From NCBI RefSeq assembly GCF_027887165.1, contig NC_077230.1, forward strand, positions 34,671,351 to 34,735,350: a DNA stretch of 64,000 nt, read 5' to 3'. Source of the DNA: Monodelphis domestica (lineage: Eukaryota; Chordata; Mammalia; Didelphimorphia; Didelphidae). A program made the position numbers and the translations under genes. The notes under the pieces were generated by a model, which saw only the letters and a program-made list of their open reading frames with translations, made no database searches and was not told the origin of the DNA. Positions 22,480 to 36,500 of this stretch are shown in pieces; within the stretch, counting starts at the first letter, position 1, and the number at the start of each line of letters is the position of its first letter.

Positions 22480-24470
22480 TCTGTTATCTTTTATGGAGAT
22501 CCTAGGTTTTTTTTTTTTTATAAGAACCCAATATTTGATCAATTACCCCAAATCTATACCACTGAGTCTCCAATGTCTCTTAGACAGTACCATAATGTTT
22601 AGATGATCACTGCTTTTTAGTAGAGTTTAAGATCTGGTACTGGTAGGCTCCCACCATTCACATTTTTCCCCCATTAGTCCCCTTGATATTCCTTTGTACT
22701 TCCAGATGAATTTTGTAATTATTTTTTCGAGTTCAATAAAATAGTTTTTTTGGTAGTTTTATTAATATGGTACTGAAAAAGTAAATTAATTTTTAGGTAG
22801 GAAGTATCATTTTATTATGTTAATTCATCCTAGCCATGAGTCATTGTACTTTCCCAATTATTTAGATCTAGTTTTAATTGTGTGTTTTGTAATTGGGTTC
22901 ATATAATTCCTGCTTGTCTTGGCAAGTAGATTGCTAAATATTTTATATTGTCTAGGGCAATTAAAATGAAATTTCTTTTTCTAAGTCTTGCTGCTGAATT
23001 GTTGTTGGAAATATGGCTGGCAGAGGGTTTCTCCCACTCCCATCTTCTGTGCTAGTTTTGTTGATTTCAGAATCTTAGCAGTAGATAGAAAGCAAACAAG
23101 AACAGTTCTAACTTTCAGAAACTGGTTGGGCCTGTGTCTTTGGGCTGAATTGAGAAGAGGCACTCAGAATCAGGACTGGGAAGCCAACACTCCTCCCACC
23201 TCCAACACCAGGAAGGAAGTAACAACCAGGCAGGAATAAGGGCTAGTCACAAGACCCAACTGCCACTCCCAGTTGCCCCTTCCCCCACCAACTATCAGTC
23301 TTGTTTCCTTTCCAAATAGCCTTCTTACCCTTCCCCCTAACTTTTTGATTTTAGTCAGTCTCTCTCTTTTCCCCTCCCTAATGTTACTCCCTTTCCAATG
23401 TTCTCCCCTCTTATTTATTCCCCTCTTACTATAGTGCCTTTTAAATGACCCCCCAACCTCTCCCTCTCTTGTGTAGCTCCCCTCACCACATGCCCATTTA
23501 TTATCCTTCTACTTCTCCATAGGAAACAATACAATTCTCTGCCCCCAATGGATCTGATTGTTCTCTCTCTGAGTCAATTTCAGTGTGTGTAAGATTTAAG
23601 TATTACATGTTGCCAAACTCTTCCATTCTTCCATTGAATTGATCTTCTCCCCCTCCCCCATGAGCTTCTTTATGAAAAATATATTTACCCCATTTTATCT
23701 CTTTTCCCATTTCTCTTAGTATTAACCTATGTTTACACCTAGTTTTTTAAATACATTTTGACATATCATCCTATACAGTTTGTCACTGTACCCTCTTTCT
23801 AGCTAACCTGATGAAAATAACATTTTTTAAGAGTTATCAATATCTTTTCTTATAGAAATACAAATCATTTTTACCTCATTGGGTCCCTCAAAAAGTTTGG
23901 TTTTCTTTCTTTTTTCTTTCTTACCTTTTGGTGATTCTCTTGAGTTCTGTTTTGGGGTATGAAATTTTCTGTATAAGTCAGGTCTTTCCTTTAGGAATGC
24001 TTGGAAGTCTTTTTAAAATTAAATTACCAAAATTTCCAGTGCATGACTATAATCAATATTGCTGGGTAGTTGATTCTTGGTTATAGACCCAGGTTCCTCA
24101 TATTCTGTAATATCATATTTTTTGCCTTGCAGTCCATCAGAGTGGATGCAGCCAGTTCCTGTGTTATCCTAACTGTGCATCCATGATATCTGAATGGTTT
24201 CTTTGTAGCATCTTTTCCTTAATCTGGAAGTTCTTGAACTTGGCTATAACATTCCTTGGTGTTGTCAATTAGCTATTAAATGCAGCAGGTGGTCTGTGGA
24301 TTCTTTCAATCTCTACTTTATCCTCTTGTTCAAGAATGCCTGAGCAGTTTTCTTGAATAATTTCCTGTAGAATGATATCCAGACTTTTTTCTTTGGTCAT
24401 GATTTTCTGGTAGTCCAATGTTTCTTAAATTGTCTCTTCTGGATCTATTTTTTAGGTCTTTTTTCCCAAC
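22480..24470 (-). mobile_element. LINE-1, antisense, ORF2 piece and ORF1, with internal gap
   Basis: 22480-23010 matches 36545-36925 of the young LINE-1 (RT end). About 300 bp at 23010-23300 is foreign or unrecognised and replaces ~2.2 kb of ORF2. 23300-24470 matches the pyrimidine-rich inter-ORF spacer and ORF1. The element ends within 25 bp of the exon B1 acceptor. Confidence 0.8.
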
Positions 24471-24490
24471 GATCCCTTTTTCTTCTGCAG

Positions 24491-24587
24491 AGAACTGGAA
24501 TTAAAAAATGAAGAGATGGAATTGAAAAGAATAATAGAAGAAGAAGGTCAGAAATATAAAAAAGACCTCAAGGAAATTGATGAAAGT
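24491..24587 (+). CDS. Exon B1 (coiled-coil segment)
   Basis: A 97-nt exon with a tttttcttctgcag acceptor and gtgaga donor, in the same phase as A1. It encodes a strongly helical stretch ([20 protein letters not shown]), closer to a neurabin-type coiled coil than A1 is. An antisense LINE-1 fragment runs to within about 20-25 bp of the acceptor. A hairpin of TA repeats starts 9 bp after the exon. Confidence 0.65.
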
Positions 24588-27500
24588 GTGAGAGTACAGT
24601 TCATATATATATATATCACATATATATATATATGTGAACTGTATCTATGATTAAAAACCCAGTGTCTGGCTCAAATATTTTCCCTCTTCTTTGTGAATAA
24701 AATCTAAATTCTGTGACTTCCAAACTGAAACCAGAGGGTTCTACAATTAATATCCAGCGTACCTTGAAATAAATCTTATTATATATACATATATGCATAT
24801 AAATCTCATATACTCACAGCTTAGCAAAGGACCAGACACATAAAAAGCATTTAATAAAGGTCATTTTTTTCTTTCTATATACACATGACAAGATGTATAA
24901 ATATATACATACACACATTTATATATGTGTCTCTGTGTGTGTAACTTACATCTATATATACACCTCTATCAAAGAAGAGGATACTTTTTTTATCAAACCT
25001 CTCCTAACATCATTCTAACTGCAAATGGTCTGGTCCCTGTAATTTCCCAGTTCTTATGGCACTTTCACTAATTTTGTCTTTGAACATCTTTACTAGTCCA
25101 TTCTACAAAATTATAATCTCCCTGGAGACAGAATCTGTCTTTTCCCTTTCATATACAATACTACACACAGAGAGTGGTTTCATTTTATAATATTAAGAAG
25201 GAAGACCTACAATGAAGTCCTCCTTCTAATGTCCATCCTGGATGTCTAAACCTCACCAAGTCGGTAACATCTTAGTGCTCTGGGAAACTCTCTGCAACTA
25301 GAGAGCAATGGAAGTGACACTTTCCTTGAAAAAGTTAATTCTTCACTGGGAGATCTTTTCACCTTGAATTCTATCCCTAACCTCATCTACTATGACTATT
25401 CCTATCCCCTTTCCCTTTCCCATCCCCATTTCGACCTCTATACGAATGTCTATCCCTATCCCTAACTTCATGTTAATCCTTAAATCTATTTTGATTATTA
25501 TTCCCTGACAACCTATTCATGGAATTTGTGTATAAGTATTTTTCATGTATAGTATTAAGGGGTTAATTGGAGAGCAGAGAGGCCAGATAAGTGGCTAGCA
25601 GGTACAAATGAGTTATTTATGGAATAGTTATGAATGCTGGAGAAAAAAAGGATTGAATAAATTGAAATTAATAGAATTATTATGGTTGCACAAATTTCAG
25701 ACTAACAACTTGATAGAGAAACTTAAAAAATACATGAACATATCTGAAGTGAATATCCGAAATCAGCCTGAGGAGACAGTAAAAGAAGATATAACAACAG
25801 GGCAATTATTGGCCGCAGAGGATATCAGTTTAGGTAAGAGTTTGATTCTTGATTAGGCTGAAAGGAATCAATTAGTGTCAAGAAAAGAGGCAGCAGAGGT
25901 TATAATGTAAATATGGAATTTTCGCTGATAAACATTCTGTAGGTCTATTAACACAAATATTTTTAATTTTTTAATTGTACAATTTTAATTTTAAATTAAA
26001 AAATTTTTTAAAATTAAAAAAAATTTAAATGTTACATGGAGAAACAATTTTTGACAAGTTTTTTTTTTTTTACCGTTTTAAAATTGAGATTTGCTACTTA
26101 CCCTCCTCCCGCTCCCAGACAAGATTGATTAATAGGAGAGAGGAGGATATACCCATACTTTCATGTTATACATACTTCCATATTATTTCTGTCCATAGAT
26201 GATAGAAGACACCTATCACTCTTACAATATAAATCTCATGAAGTTTATATTATAGGAGCAGATGTCAGGTTTTGATCTGTCCTTAGCTTCTAAAATTCTG
26301 TCTTTGGCTATAGACACTATTTTCTTCATGTTTTGTATTCTTATAAATTTGACTTGGTTCTCTATATATTTGAGAAATGAGGCTTTAGTCAGATACTTTA
26401 TATAACCCCCCCATTGGTTGTTTCCTAGATTTCTTGTTTTCTTTCTCATTGGTTTTATTTCAGTAATATCTTTTAAATTTAATTAAATTAAAATACTTTT
26501 TAAAATTAAGTAAGCCATGATTTATATATTTGATTTTTTTTCACAAAACCAAATTTTTTTCTTATTTGTTAGTTCTATAGTTTTATTTCAATTTATTCAT
26601 ATCTCCCTTGATTTTCAGGATTTCAAAATTGCCGTTTAATTATGGGTTTTTAATTTGTTCTTTTATAGTTTTTTTACGTGCCTAATCAATTAATTGATGT
26701 TCTGTTTCTCTATTTTATTAATATAAGCTATGAGATATGAATTTCCTTCTAAGTAGTGCTTGGCTACATCCCATAAATTTTGTTTGCATTCCATAAATGT
26801 TGTTAATGAAATTGTTATTTGTTTCTATGATTTAATCTTTGATCCATTTGCTCTTTAGGAAAAGATTGTTTCTAATTCTAAAAATTAGTTCCTAATTTAT
26901 TTTTAGTCTTCTGCATTTTGTGTCACTTTTCTAGCATTCTGGTCTGAAAAGTATGGATTTAATATTTCTGTTTCTTAACATTTGGATGTGAGGCTTTTAT
27001 GACCACTTATGTGGTTGATTTTTGTGAAAGTCACACATATTGCTGAGAAAAAGTGCTTTCCTTTCTATTTCCCTTCAGTTTTCTCCAGAGGTCTATCATG
27101 TCTGGGTTTTCTAAAGTTCTCTTTACCTTCTTAACTTCTTTCTTGTTTAATTTCTGGTTGGATTTATCTACTTTTGAGAGGGGAACTTTGAGATATTCCC
27201 CACTAGTAATATTTTTATTTTATTTTTCCTTCTGTAACTTCTTTAATTCTTCCTTTATGAATATGGATGCTATGCCATTTGATGCATAAATGTTTAATAA
27301 TGATATTGTTTTCATTATCTATCAAACCTTTTATCATTATGTACTTTCTTTCCTTATTTCCTTTGATCAGATCAGTCTTTGCTTTTGATTTGTCTGAAAT
27401 CAGATTTGCTATCCTGGCTTTTATTACTTTATTTGAGGCATAGTATATGCTACTGGAGCCTCTTTTATTCTCTGTGTGTTGTCTCCATGTTTTAAATGTG

Positions 27501-30500
27501 TTTCTTGTGGTCAGAATAATGTGGTGTTCTGGTTTTTTTAAACAACTCTGCTATCCTTTTCTGTTTCATGTGTAAATTCAGCCCATTCATGAATCCACAT
27601 AATCATTACTAATTGTGTTTTCATGCATCTTATTTTCCCTGTTTATTTTTCTCTTTCTCTCTTCTTAGCCTTTCCATGTTCATAGATGTTTTGTTATTGA
27701 CTATCACCTCCCCCAATTCAACCCTCCTTTTTTGTTCACCCTCAACCCCTTATTCTCTCTAACCTCCTACTTCCCTATAGGGTAAGATAAGTTTCTACAG
27801 ATGAATATGGCTGTTATTTCCTTTTTGAGCTAGTTCTGATGAGAGTAAGGTCCAATCAGAGTTAAAGCACATCTCCTCCACTGGATTTGCTGTTTATGTG
27901 CCTGTTAATGAGAAATAGTTTGCCTCCTTCTAGATCTCCTTTTCTCTCTTCTCCATTTATTCTTCTTTCCCATTCCCTCCCATTTAATATCATCCCATCT
28001 TATTTAGCTTCCTTTCTTTGATGCATACCCCTTTTATTGCTCCAATATTAAGTATTTTAGATACTTTAATCTTAAGTATTATTTTCAATATTAAGTATTT
28101 TAGATTCTTTAGCTTTAGCTTGCCTTTGAAATATTATAGATGTCTTAATTATTTCAATGATCATCTTGCCAGGTATGAATGAACTCAATTCAACTTTCGC
28201 AAAACTATCAAGTATTATTCCTCTCTTGAGTTTTGAATTTAGTCATCAAATTTTGTTTTCAACTTTTTTGCATGAGAAAAGTCCAAATTTCTCTATTTCA
28301 TTAAAGAGCAGTTGCTACCTTTTGGAAGTTTAATCTTGGTTTTACTCGGTGTATAATTCTAGGTTGCAGTCCTTTGAATCTTTGCTTTTCAGAATGTCAT
28401 ATTCTGTGCCTTCCAGTCCTTTAATGTAAAAACTGCTATGTCCTGGAGAATCCTGACTATGGCTCCTCAATATTTAAAATGTTTCCTTCTGGCAGCTTCT
28501 ACTACTTTTTCTGTGGCCTGAGAGTTCTGGAATTTGGTTATAGTAGTACTGGGGTATTTTATTTTGGGTTCTCTTTCAGGAAGAGATTGGTGGATTCTCT
28601 CTATTTCTATTTCCCCCTCTTGTTTGAGGATATCGTAATATTCCCTGAGGACTTCTTAAAATATGGAATTCAGGATTTTCTATTGATCATGGTTTTCAGG
28701 TATTCTGATGATCTTCAGATGATTTCTCCTGGGTCTATTTTCTAGGCTGGTCATATTTACAATTGAAGTATTTCAGACTTTCTTCTATTTTTTTTTTAAT
28801 TTTGGATTTTGTTTTATTGTTTCTTGCTTATGGTTTCATTAACTTCTATCAGTCCAATTCTAATTTTAAGGAGTTTTCTTCCTTGAGTTCTTGGGTTCCT
28901 TTTCCACTTGACTGTCTTTTCTTTAAAGGGTTGTTTCCTTCAGGTTCTGTTTTGTTTGTTTTGGTTTGGGGTTTGTTTTTTTGTTTTGTTTGTTTGTTTG
29001 TTGTTGTTGTTGTTGTTTAGTCTCTATTCCCATTTGGTGGATTCAATTAATTAGGAAGTTTTTTTCTTCAATGATTTTTTTCCCCCAGCTGTTGAGTTTT
29101 TCAATTAATTCCCTTATATATTTTAACTTCTTCCAGGGATTCTTTTTAAGATCTAAACTCCTTGCCCACTTTCTTTTGAGGCTTCACATGTTTCCTTTAT
29201 GGCATTGTTGTCCTCTTCTGAGCCCATATATTGATCTTCCTTGTCACTAAAGTACATTTCCCAGGTCAGTTTTTTTCTTTTTTTACTTGTTTTTCCATTT
29301 TTTTTCTTTCCTTTGTAACCATATTTATCTTTTGAGATCCTTCTCTGTTCCTGGAGTAAAAGGGTATATTGTTCTAAGATTACAGAGTACTCTTCTCTGG
29401 TATTTGGTGTAGGACTAGCTGCCCTTGTTCCTCGTGGTTTGTCTGTCAAGGAGACAGCAGTACTGGCATGTTCTGGGGAGGTTGGCAACTGTTTCATCCA
29501 ATTATATTTAGCATAATGATTTACCAGTTCCCCCATTGTTTTGTGGGTTAGTCTGGTCCCCACTATGTTGCTTCACTGCCCCTACCAAGTAGCCTGGGTG
29601 GAGAAGGCTCCCTGTTTTGATTTCTACTGCCCAAGGCTTTCCCCCACCACATGTAAGTAAGCAAATTACTTCACTGTAGTTCTAGTTCCCCCTTCTTGCA
29701 TCCCTGTAACCTCAAGATTCTTTTGCCATTTGGAAGTGGATAGTTCATTGTTAATTCTAGTTCCATCTTTACTCCTTTGGAGTCCCAAGGCTCTGATGTC
29801 ACATGAGAGTTTGAAGGTTCCTTACCTTCTCTACCTGTATAGAGTGACCCCAGCTGGGTTCCAAGATCTGCCAGTACTATCAGATTGCTCTCTTCTCTTA
29901 CCTACAGTGAGATGTTGCTCCAACTTTTCTTTGTTTTGAGGCAATTTGTTTTGTTTTGTTTTTGCATTGAGGAAATGGAGTGCCTTTTCTTCCTACATCT
30001 TATCTTTCAGCATGCAACTTTTGTCTTCATGCAAAATCTAAATAAAAGTGAAGAGGGCAGTTCTAAAGAGAGGAAGCTGCTGAGGTATCTATACACATAA
30101 ATGTACATATACACATATGTACACATATATACATCCATATATACATATACATATACATATCTATATGTCTGTACGTATATGCATGTGTGAGCATAGAATG
30201 CCTTCCGCATTTTAAAGATTTTTTTCATAGACATTGAAAATGTTTTTTTTCACCAAGAACTCCTTGATAGCAGAGATTGACTTCTTTGTCTTTTTCTGTA
30301 TCCTTGGTGCTGTACCTGGAACACTTGAGGCACTTACTAATGATTGTTGACTTATTCAAAACCTAGGATTTGTTTTTTTAAGATATATTATCTATAAAAA
30401 GAAGAATGTGCATTTTTCAAAGACTTTCAAGTTTTTGAACTATAACACTCAAGGATGAGATAGAACACTTTATCATCCCTATTACTACAAGAGGAAACTA

Positions 30501-33500
30501 AGAATCAGAGCTGATGATTACCTTTGGCTTATATGTTTCTGTGCCAAGAATAATCCCATGTGTCTTACCACAAAGTTTATATTCTGCCTGATTATAAGTA
30601 AATTTTCTGGGAAAAAGAAACATATAGACATACACACACACATACATACAAAACACAAATACACATACAAATCGTATCTAGGCTGGTGAAAAAACTGAAG
30701 CTAGTGAGTGGGGAAAAGATTGCAAAAACAGAAAATTACTCATAAATATATAAATTACCTATCCTTAAGATCAACGCTGCCATACTCTTAAGAGATGTGC
30801 ATTATACAATGTCACATGTATCTGATTTCTTTTAATGTAAAATACTCTCTGTAAGGCTTATTATCTTGTTTTATCTTCATGACAATTCTGTGGAGGAGGT
30901 TACATAAATATCATTTTCCAGATTTTACGGAAAACAAAAACAGGAAGATTCTGGAAATAAGACAGTACTTGTTCAAGTACACCCAGCTCGTAAATGGACA
31001 AGCCAAGATTCTGTAGAAAGAATGCATTGTCACTTTAAAGATATATTACAGAATCCAAATTGTAAGAAGGAATGGAATACATTCTCTCCCTAGTTAATCT
31101 GTGTCACCCTAAGATTTTATTAAGTGTGGGACTCACTCTAATTCCCTACTTAAAATGAATGTGTAAACTCTAGCTTGAGTCTCTAGCTGCCTTTCTAATG
31201 AGACTCACCATCACCTTTGTCAGAGTTATGCAGAAAGTGAGGCAGGTCAAGATTCTTTTGAGAAAAATGAGGTGGGGGGAGGATTCATTCTATTTCGCCT
31301 TCTGCGGATTTGACTATACCATTTACTAGCTGTTTGGAACTTTGAACAACTTACTTAACTACTCATGTTCTTTAAATCTCATATGAAAAGTAGTACTGTG
31401 AGAACACCAATCTGACCTTTCGGTGTACATAGTTTCAAAGGAGAAATGCTTGGAAAAAATATTGGACAAATTAAATAAAGAAGTATTATATATACATTTA
31501 CATATACATATACATATACATATACACATATTCGGAAAAGAACGAGTTCTACATACCAACTAGTGAAGTTTCCAAAGAATACAGTTCTTTCAGAACAAAA
31601 ATGACAAAATAGAGAAAAGAGAAATGGATCCTATTTTGACTCTGGCAAAGGCTTAAAAGTACAGGTGAATTTGGAACAACGAATGCCCAGGTGCCAAGAA
31701 GAGGAAAAGATCATGAAAAAGTGGTTGTAATGGAACAGAGAGGATATTATGGAACAGAGATGATGTTATAAGCATCAGTGTTTGATATTAATAAACATTT
31801 TAATCACTGACATAGATAAAAAATAGATTCCATATGAAATTTGCAAATAATTTGTTTTAGCTATAATTTTCCCAAACCTAGTACTATGGAAAATATATTT
31901 TTGAATGTTTTAAATGAATATTATTTTAGATATATCTGTATCTATCTCTTTCGATCTATATGACTGTCCATCTAAATTTAACTGTTGGCAAATAAGTTAG
32001 AGATGGCTTCCTTTCTTAGCTATAGATGTTAGTCAACCTATATAGATGTTAGACAACCTATCTATATAGAAGGTTCATTAGAAATCACTTTCTTGGGTGT
32101 CATCATTTACCTGAATTTGTCTGGTATTGTGAATATGACAACTTTTGGAGCATCATTGCCATTGCTAACAGTAGGCAATCTGGTTCAGCCTTTTGAGTCT
32201 GGGGTGAATGAGTCACAGTGGGAAAGTGGATGATGCACTTCAGGGGCTGTTATTTTTTTGGCTGCTGAGTACCATTATTATGGTGATATGTTCAGTTGGT
32301 GTTCAGGGAGGGTTAGGACCTCTACTGTGAGAGCTTGCTGAATGCTTTTCAGGGCTGCTTATCCCCGTTTGGTGTCTACCTCTTTCCCAGCTCTTACCTG
32401 TGGCTCCAAGCTATAGTTTTCAGCAGCAGCCTGTTAAAACTGTCCAGGCAGATGGGTTAAGCTTGGGTTTATGTCTAACCCTAGCCTTGTGAAGACCTCT
32501 CCTGCGAGAACAGATGGATGAGGCAAAATTTGTTTCAGTAGCCATGAAGGTGGCTGAAGCAAACACTTTCGAGTGCTTAAAACTTGGACGGCTATTAGAG
32601 ACACTGACATCATTCGGGTGCATTTTCAGTCATCCTGACTTTTGTCTTGCCACAGGATTTAGATGACTCTGGAAGAAAGAGTGAGGCTGACAACTCTGGG
32701 CAACTCACTTAAATCCAATTCACATATAAGTTAAGATATTACCCTGTGATGTCACTGGTATTCTTTGAAATGAAGGATCACCACCACCACCACCAATTGA
32801 TGGAACATATTTTTTATTGACTGAATCATCCTTTTATCTTCTTAAATCCAGCTTTGTTTTAAACTGCCCTTGCAGCTGGCTAATATTTTCTTATAAATTC
32901 CAGATGATCAGTTTATGAGGAAGCTCAAAAATTATCTATTTAATCCACTCATTTTGTAGGTGAGGAAAATGAAGCCCAGAGAATACATATAGATGACTAG
33001 CTCCCCTGCTAAGACTTCAAGTGTCTTGCCTCTAAATCCAATGCTCTATGTTCTTACCTATGCATGATAATATAGAGGGTCATTAGCAATAGGAATCAAT
33101 TAAAGGTTGCTGTTGCCTCTGTTTAAACCTAGGAAGAAACTTATACTGTTCTACTCATTGAATTATTCATATTCTTAGATATCACAATTAAAAAAGAACA
33201 AGTAGAAGAATTACTAGAACAAGAGATCAGCAGTGGCAAACCTGCAATGGGAAAAGCTCCAATGCAGTTTTCCTGGTTTTGGTAAGAGATATGCTTTTTA
33301 TAAATGGATAACAAAATTCTTAACAGACAAAATGATTTATTTTCTGCTGGATTTTACCCCATTGGCTACCATTTTGCAGTGTTTTTCCTTTATATAAAAG
33401 AACCTCATTATTTCTATATGGTTTCTCAGTTGTTCACATCTTCCTCAAATGGACTCTGGCATAGAGGTATCTAACTCACAGCCTATGGAGTGGCCCCAAG

Positions 33501-36500
33501 AGATCCATTTCTTTTTGAGTTTGATAACACCAACATAGAGGAAAAAATATAGGACATAGAGTGTATCTAGGGTCAAATTAGAGCTTTGTCACTTCAACTT
33601 GTGTGATTGAGGTTATGTGATTTCTGATCAATACGTTTGAGATTTCTCATCTATATAAAATGAGGGGATGGCACAAGTTGACATCCAGTGTTACTTTCAA
33701 ATCTACATCAGGGAAACTTCAACTCCTTACAAGACAAATCATGTATTAGTTGTGTTTAATGTAGAGGAGGAAGCGGTAGAGAGATGATGATACCATGCCA
33801 CATGCACAAAACTTTTAACTTAATTGACTTCCATTTCTTGTTTGTTTCTTTTTTTTAACATAAAAGTCAGGTTAGGTTATACCTATTCTCTTCGATATAT
33901 GCCAACATAGACATGTGCCCCATAAAAAACCAAAGTTCCTTTAACATATGGCTTTATCTTTCTTATGGAATTGAAATTTATGAATTTTTATAGTGTGTTT
34001 CTCTTTAGGTAACTTTTTGCATCATAATAGAATATATTTTATGCTTTAATTATTTCCCTCTCAAATCTTGGATGATTCTAGCAATGTCCAAGGATACAAT
34101 TGGAGGAACTTCTTTTGTTTTAAAAAACATGATAAACAAGTAAAGAATGTGCGCAAGCAGGAAGAAACTGACCTAAAGGTAAATTTTCATTATGTGAAAT
34201 TTGTCATAAAGATTTATGTGCTTATCTCCATTTTATTTTACTAGGGAATGAGCTTTTAACATAATCTCTAAGACCCTTTCGCAGTTTTCACTGTCAAGGG
34301 TTATATTAGCATAGGCCAATCTAAGCTTTTAAATATTGTCTCTCTTGATCTCTAGCTATTTGATGACGCCTCTGCTTCTTTTATACCCCAAAGCTGCTGG
34401 TGTCTGACTGGACAGAAACTCAAGTTGGCCATTGGTTAAAGAGTATTGGAATGAAAAAATATATCCTGAAATTTGATTATAAAAGAGTAAGCAGTCAAGA
34501 ACTTCTTGAATTAGACAATGATGCATTAAAAGTAAGCTTCAGAATTGGCTTTTTATATATGCTACATACAATTATATATTAACTTATTTTATGGTGGGCA
34601 TTGGATGAAAAACAGTACAAATAATGGGATTCCTATATATGGCCCATTTGACAACCTTATGGTTTTAAGGAAAACATGTTAACTACCTTTTTGAATGTAG
34701 TTTCAAGAAATGTTTTTTAATGTGATTTGCTCCCCCTTTTTTTTAGTATTCCTGCCATATGGTCATTCCTTTTTATTTCTATTTATTCATTGAAACCTTA
34801 TGCCTTCTGTCTTAGAATATATAACATGTAAATTTCCAAAGAAAAAGAATTTTAAGGGGTGGGCAATGTGAGGCAAGTGACTGTCTCAGCATCATACTTC
34901 TAGGGGGTCACATTTGAAACCAGGACCTCTTTTCTCTAGGTCTGGTTCTTAATCTATTGAGCCAGCATTCTTTTTTTTTTTTAAGAATTCTATGTATTTT
35001 TTTTTAAAATATATTTTATTTGATCATTTCCAAGCATTATTTGTTAAAGACATAGATCATTTTCTTTTCCTCCCGGCCACCCCCACCCACCATAGCCAAC
35101 GCGTAAGTCCACTGGGCATTAGATGTTTTCTTGATTTGAACCCATTGCTTTGTTGATAGTATTTGCATTAGAGTGTTCATTTAGAGTCTATCCTCTGTCA
35201 TGTCCCCTCAACCTCTGTATTCAGGCAGTTGCTTTTTCTCGGTATTTCCACTCCCATAGTTTATCCTTTGCTTATGAATGGTGTTTTTTTCTCCTGGATC
35301 CCTGCAAGTTGTTCAGGGACATTACACCGCCACTAATGGAGAAGTCCATTACGTTCGATGATACCACAGTGTATTAGTCTCTGTGTACAATGTTCTCCTG
35401 GTTCTGCTCCTCTTGTTCTGCATCACTTCCTGGAGGTTGTTCCAGTCTCCATGGAACTTCTCCACTTTATTATTCCTTTTAGCACAATAGTACTCCATCA
35501 CCAACATATACCACAGTTTGTTCAGCCATTCCCCAATTGATGGGCATCCCCTCGTTTTCCAGTTTGGGGCCACCACAAAGAGCGCAGCTATGAATATTTT
35601 TGTACAAGTCTTTTTGTCCATTATCTCTTTGGGGTACAGACCCAGCAGTGCTATGGCTGGGTCAAAGGGTAGATATTCTTTTGTCGCCCTTTGGGCATAG
35701 TTCCAAATTGCCCTCCAGAATGGTTGGATCAATTCACAACTCCACCAGCAATGAATTAATGTCCCTACTTTGCCACATCCCCTCCAGCATTCATTACTTT
35801 CCTTTGCTGTTATGTTAGCCAATCTGCTAGGTGTGAGGTGATACCTCAGAGTTGTTTTGATTTGCATCTCTCTGATTATAAGAGATGTAGAACACTTCTT
35901 CATGTGCTTGTTGATAGTTTTGATTTCTTCATCTGAGAACTGCCTATCCATTTCCCTTGCCCATTTATCAATTGGAGAATGGCTTGATTTTTTGTACAAT
36001 TGATTTAGCTCATTATAAATATGAGTAATTAAACCTTTGTCAGAGGTTTCTATGAAGATTTTTTCCCAATTTGTTGTTTCCCTTCTGATTTTAGTTATAT
36101 TGGTTTTGTTTGTACAAAAGCTTTTTAGTTTGATGTAGTCAAAATTATTTATTTTACATTTTGTGATTCTTTCTATATCTTGCTTGGTTTTAAAGCCTTT
36201 CCCCTCCCAAAGGTCTGACATATATACTATTCTGTGTTTACCCAATTTACTAATGGTTTCCTTCTTTATGTTTAAGTCACTCACCCATTTTGAATTTATC
36301 TTGGTGTAGGGTGTGAGGTGTTGATCTATTCCTAGTCTCTCCCACACTGTCTTCCAATTTTCCCAGCAGTTTTTATTGAATAGTGAATTTTTGTCCCAAA
36401 AGCTGGGATCTTTGGGTTTATCGTATACTGTCTTGCTGAGGTCGCTTTCCCCCAGTCTATTCCACTGATCTTCCTTTCTGTTTCTTAGCCAGTACCAAAT

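Noticed and set aside
34356-34531. Calling module B a plain pseudogene
   Set aside because: Only one exon has a frame problem and a nearby in-phase acceptor solves it; five other exons, ten splice sites and the stop are intact. It remains possible, but is not the preferred reading.
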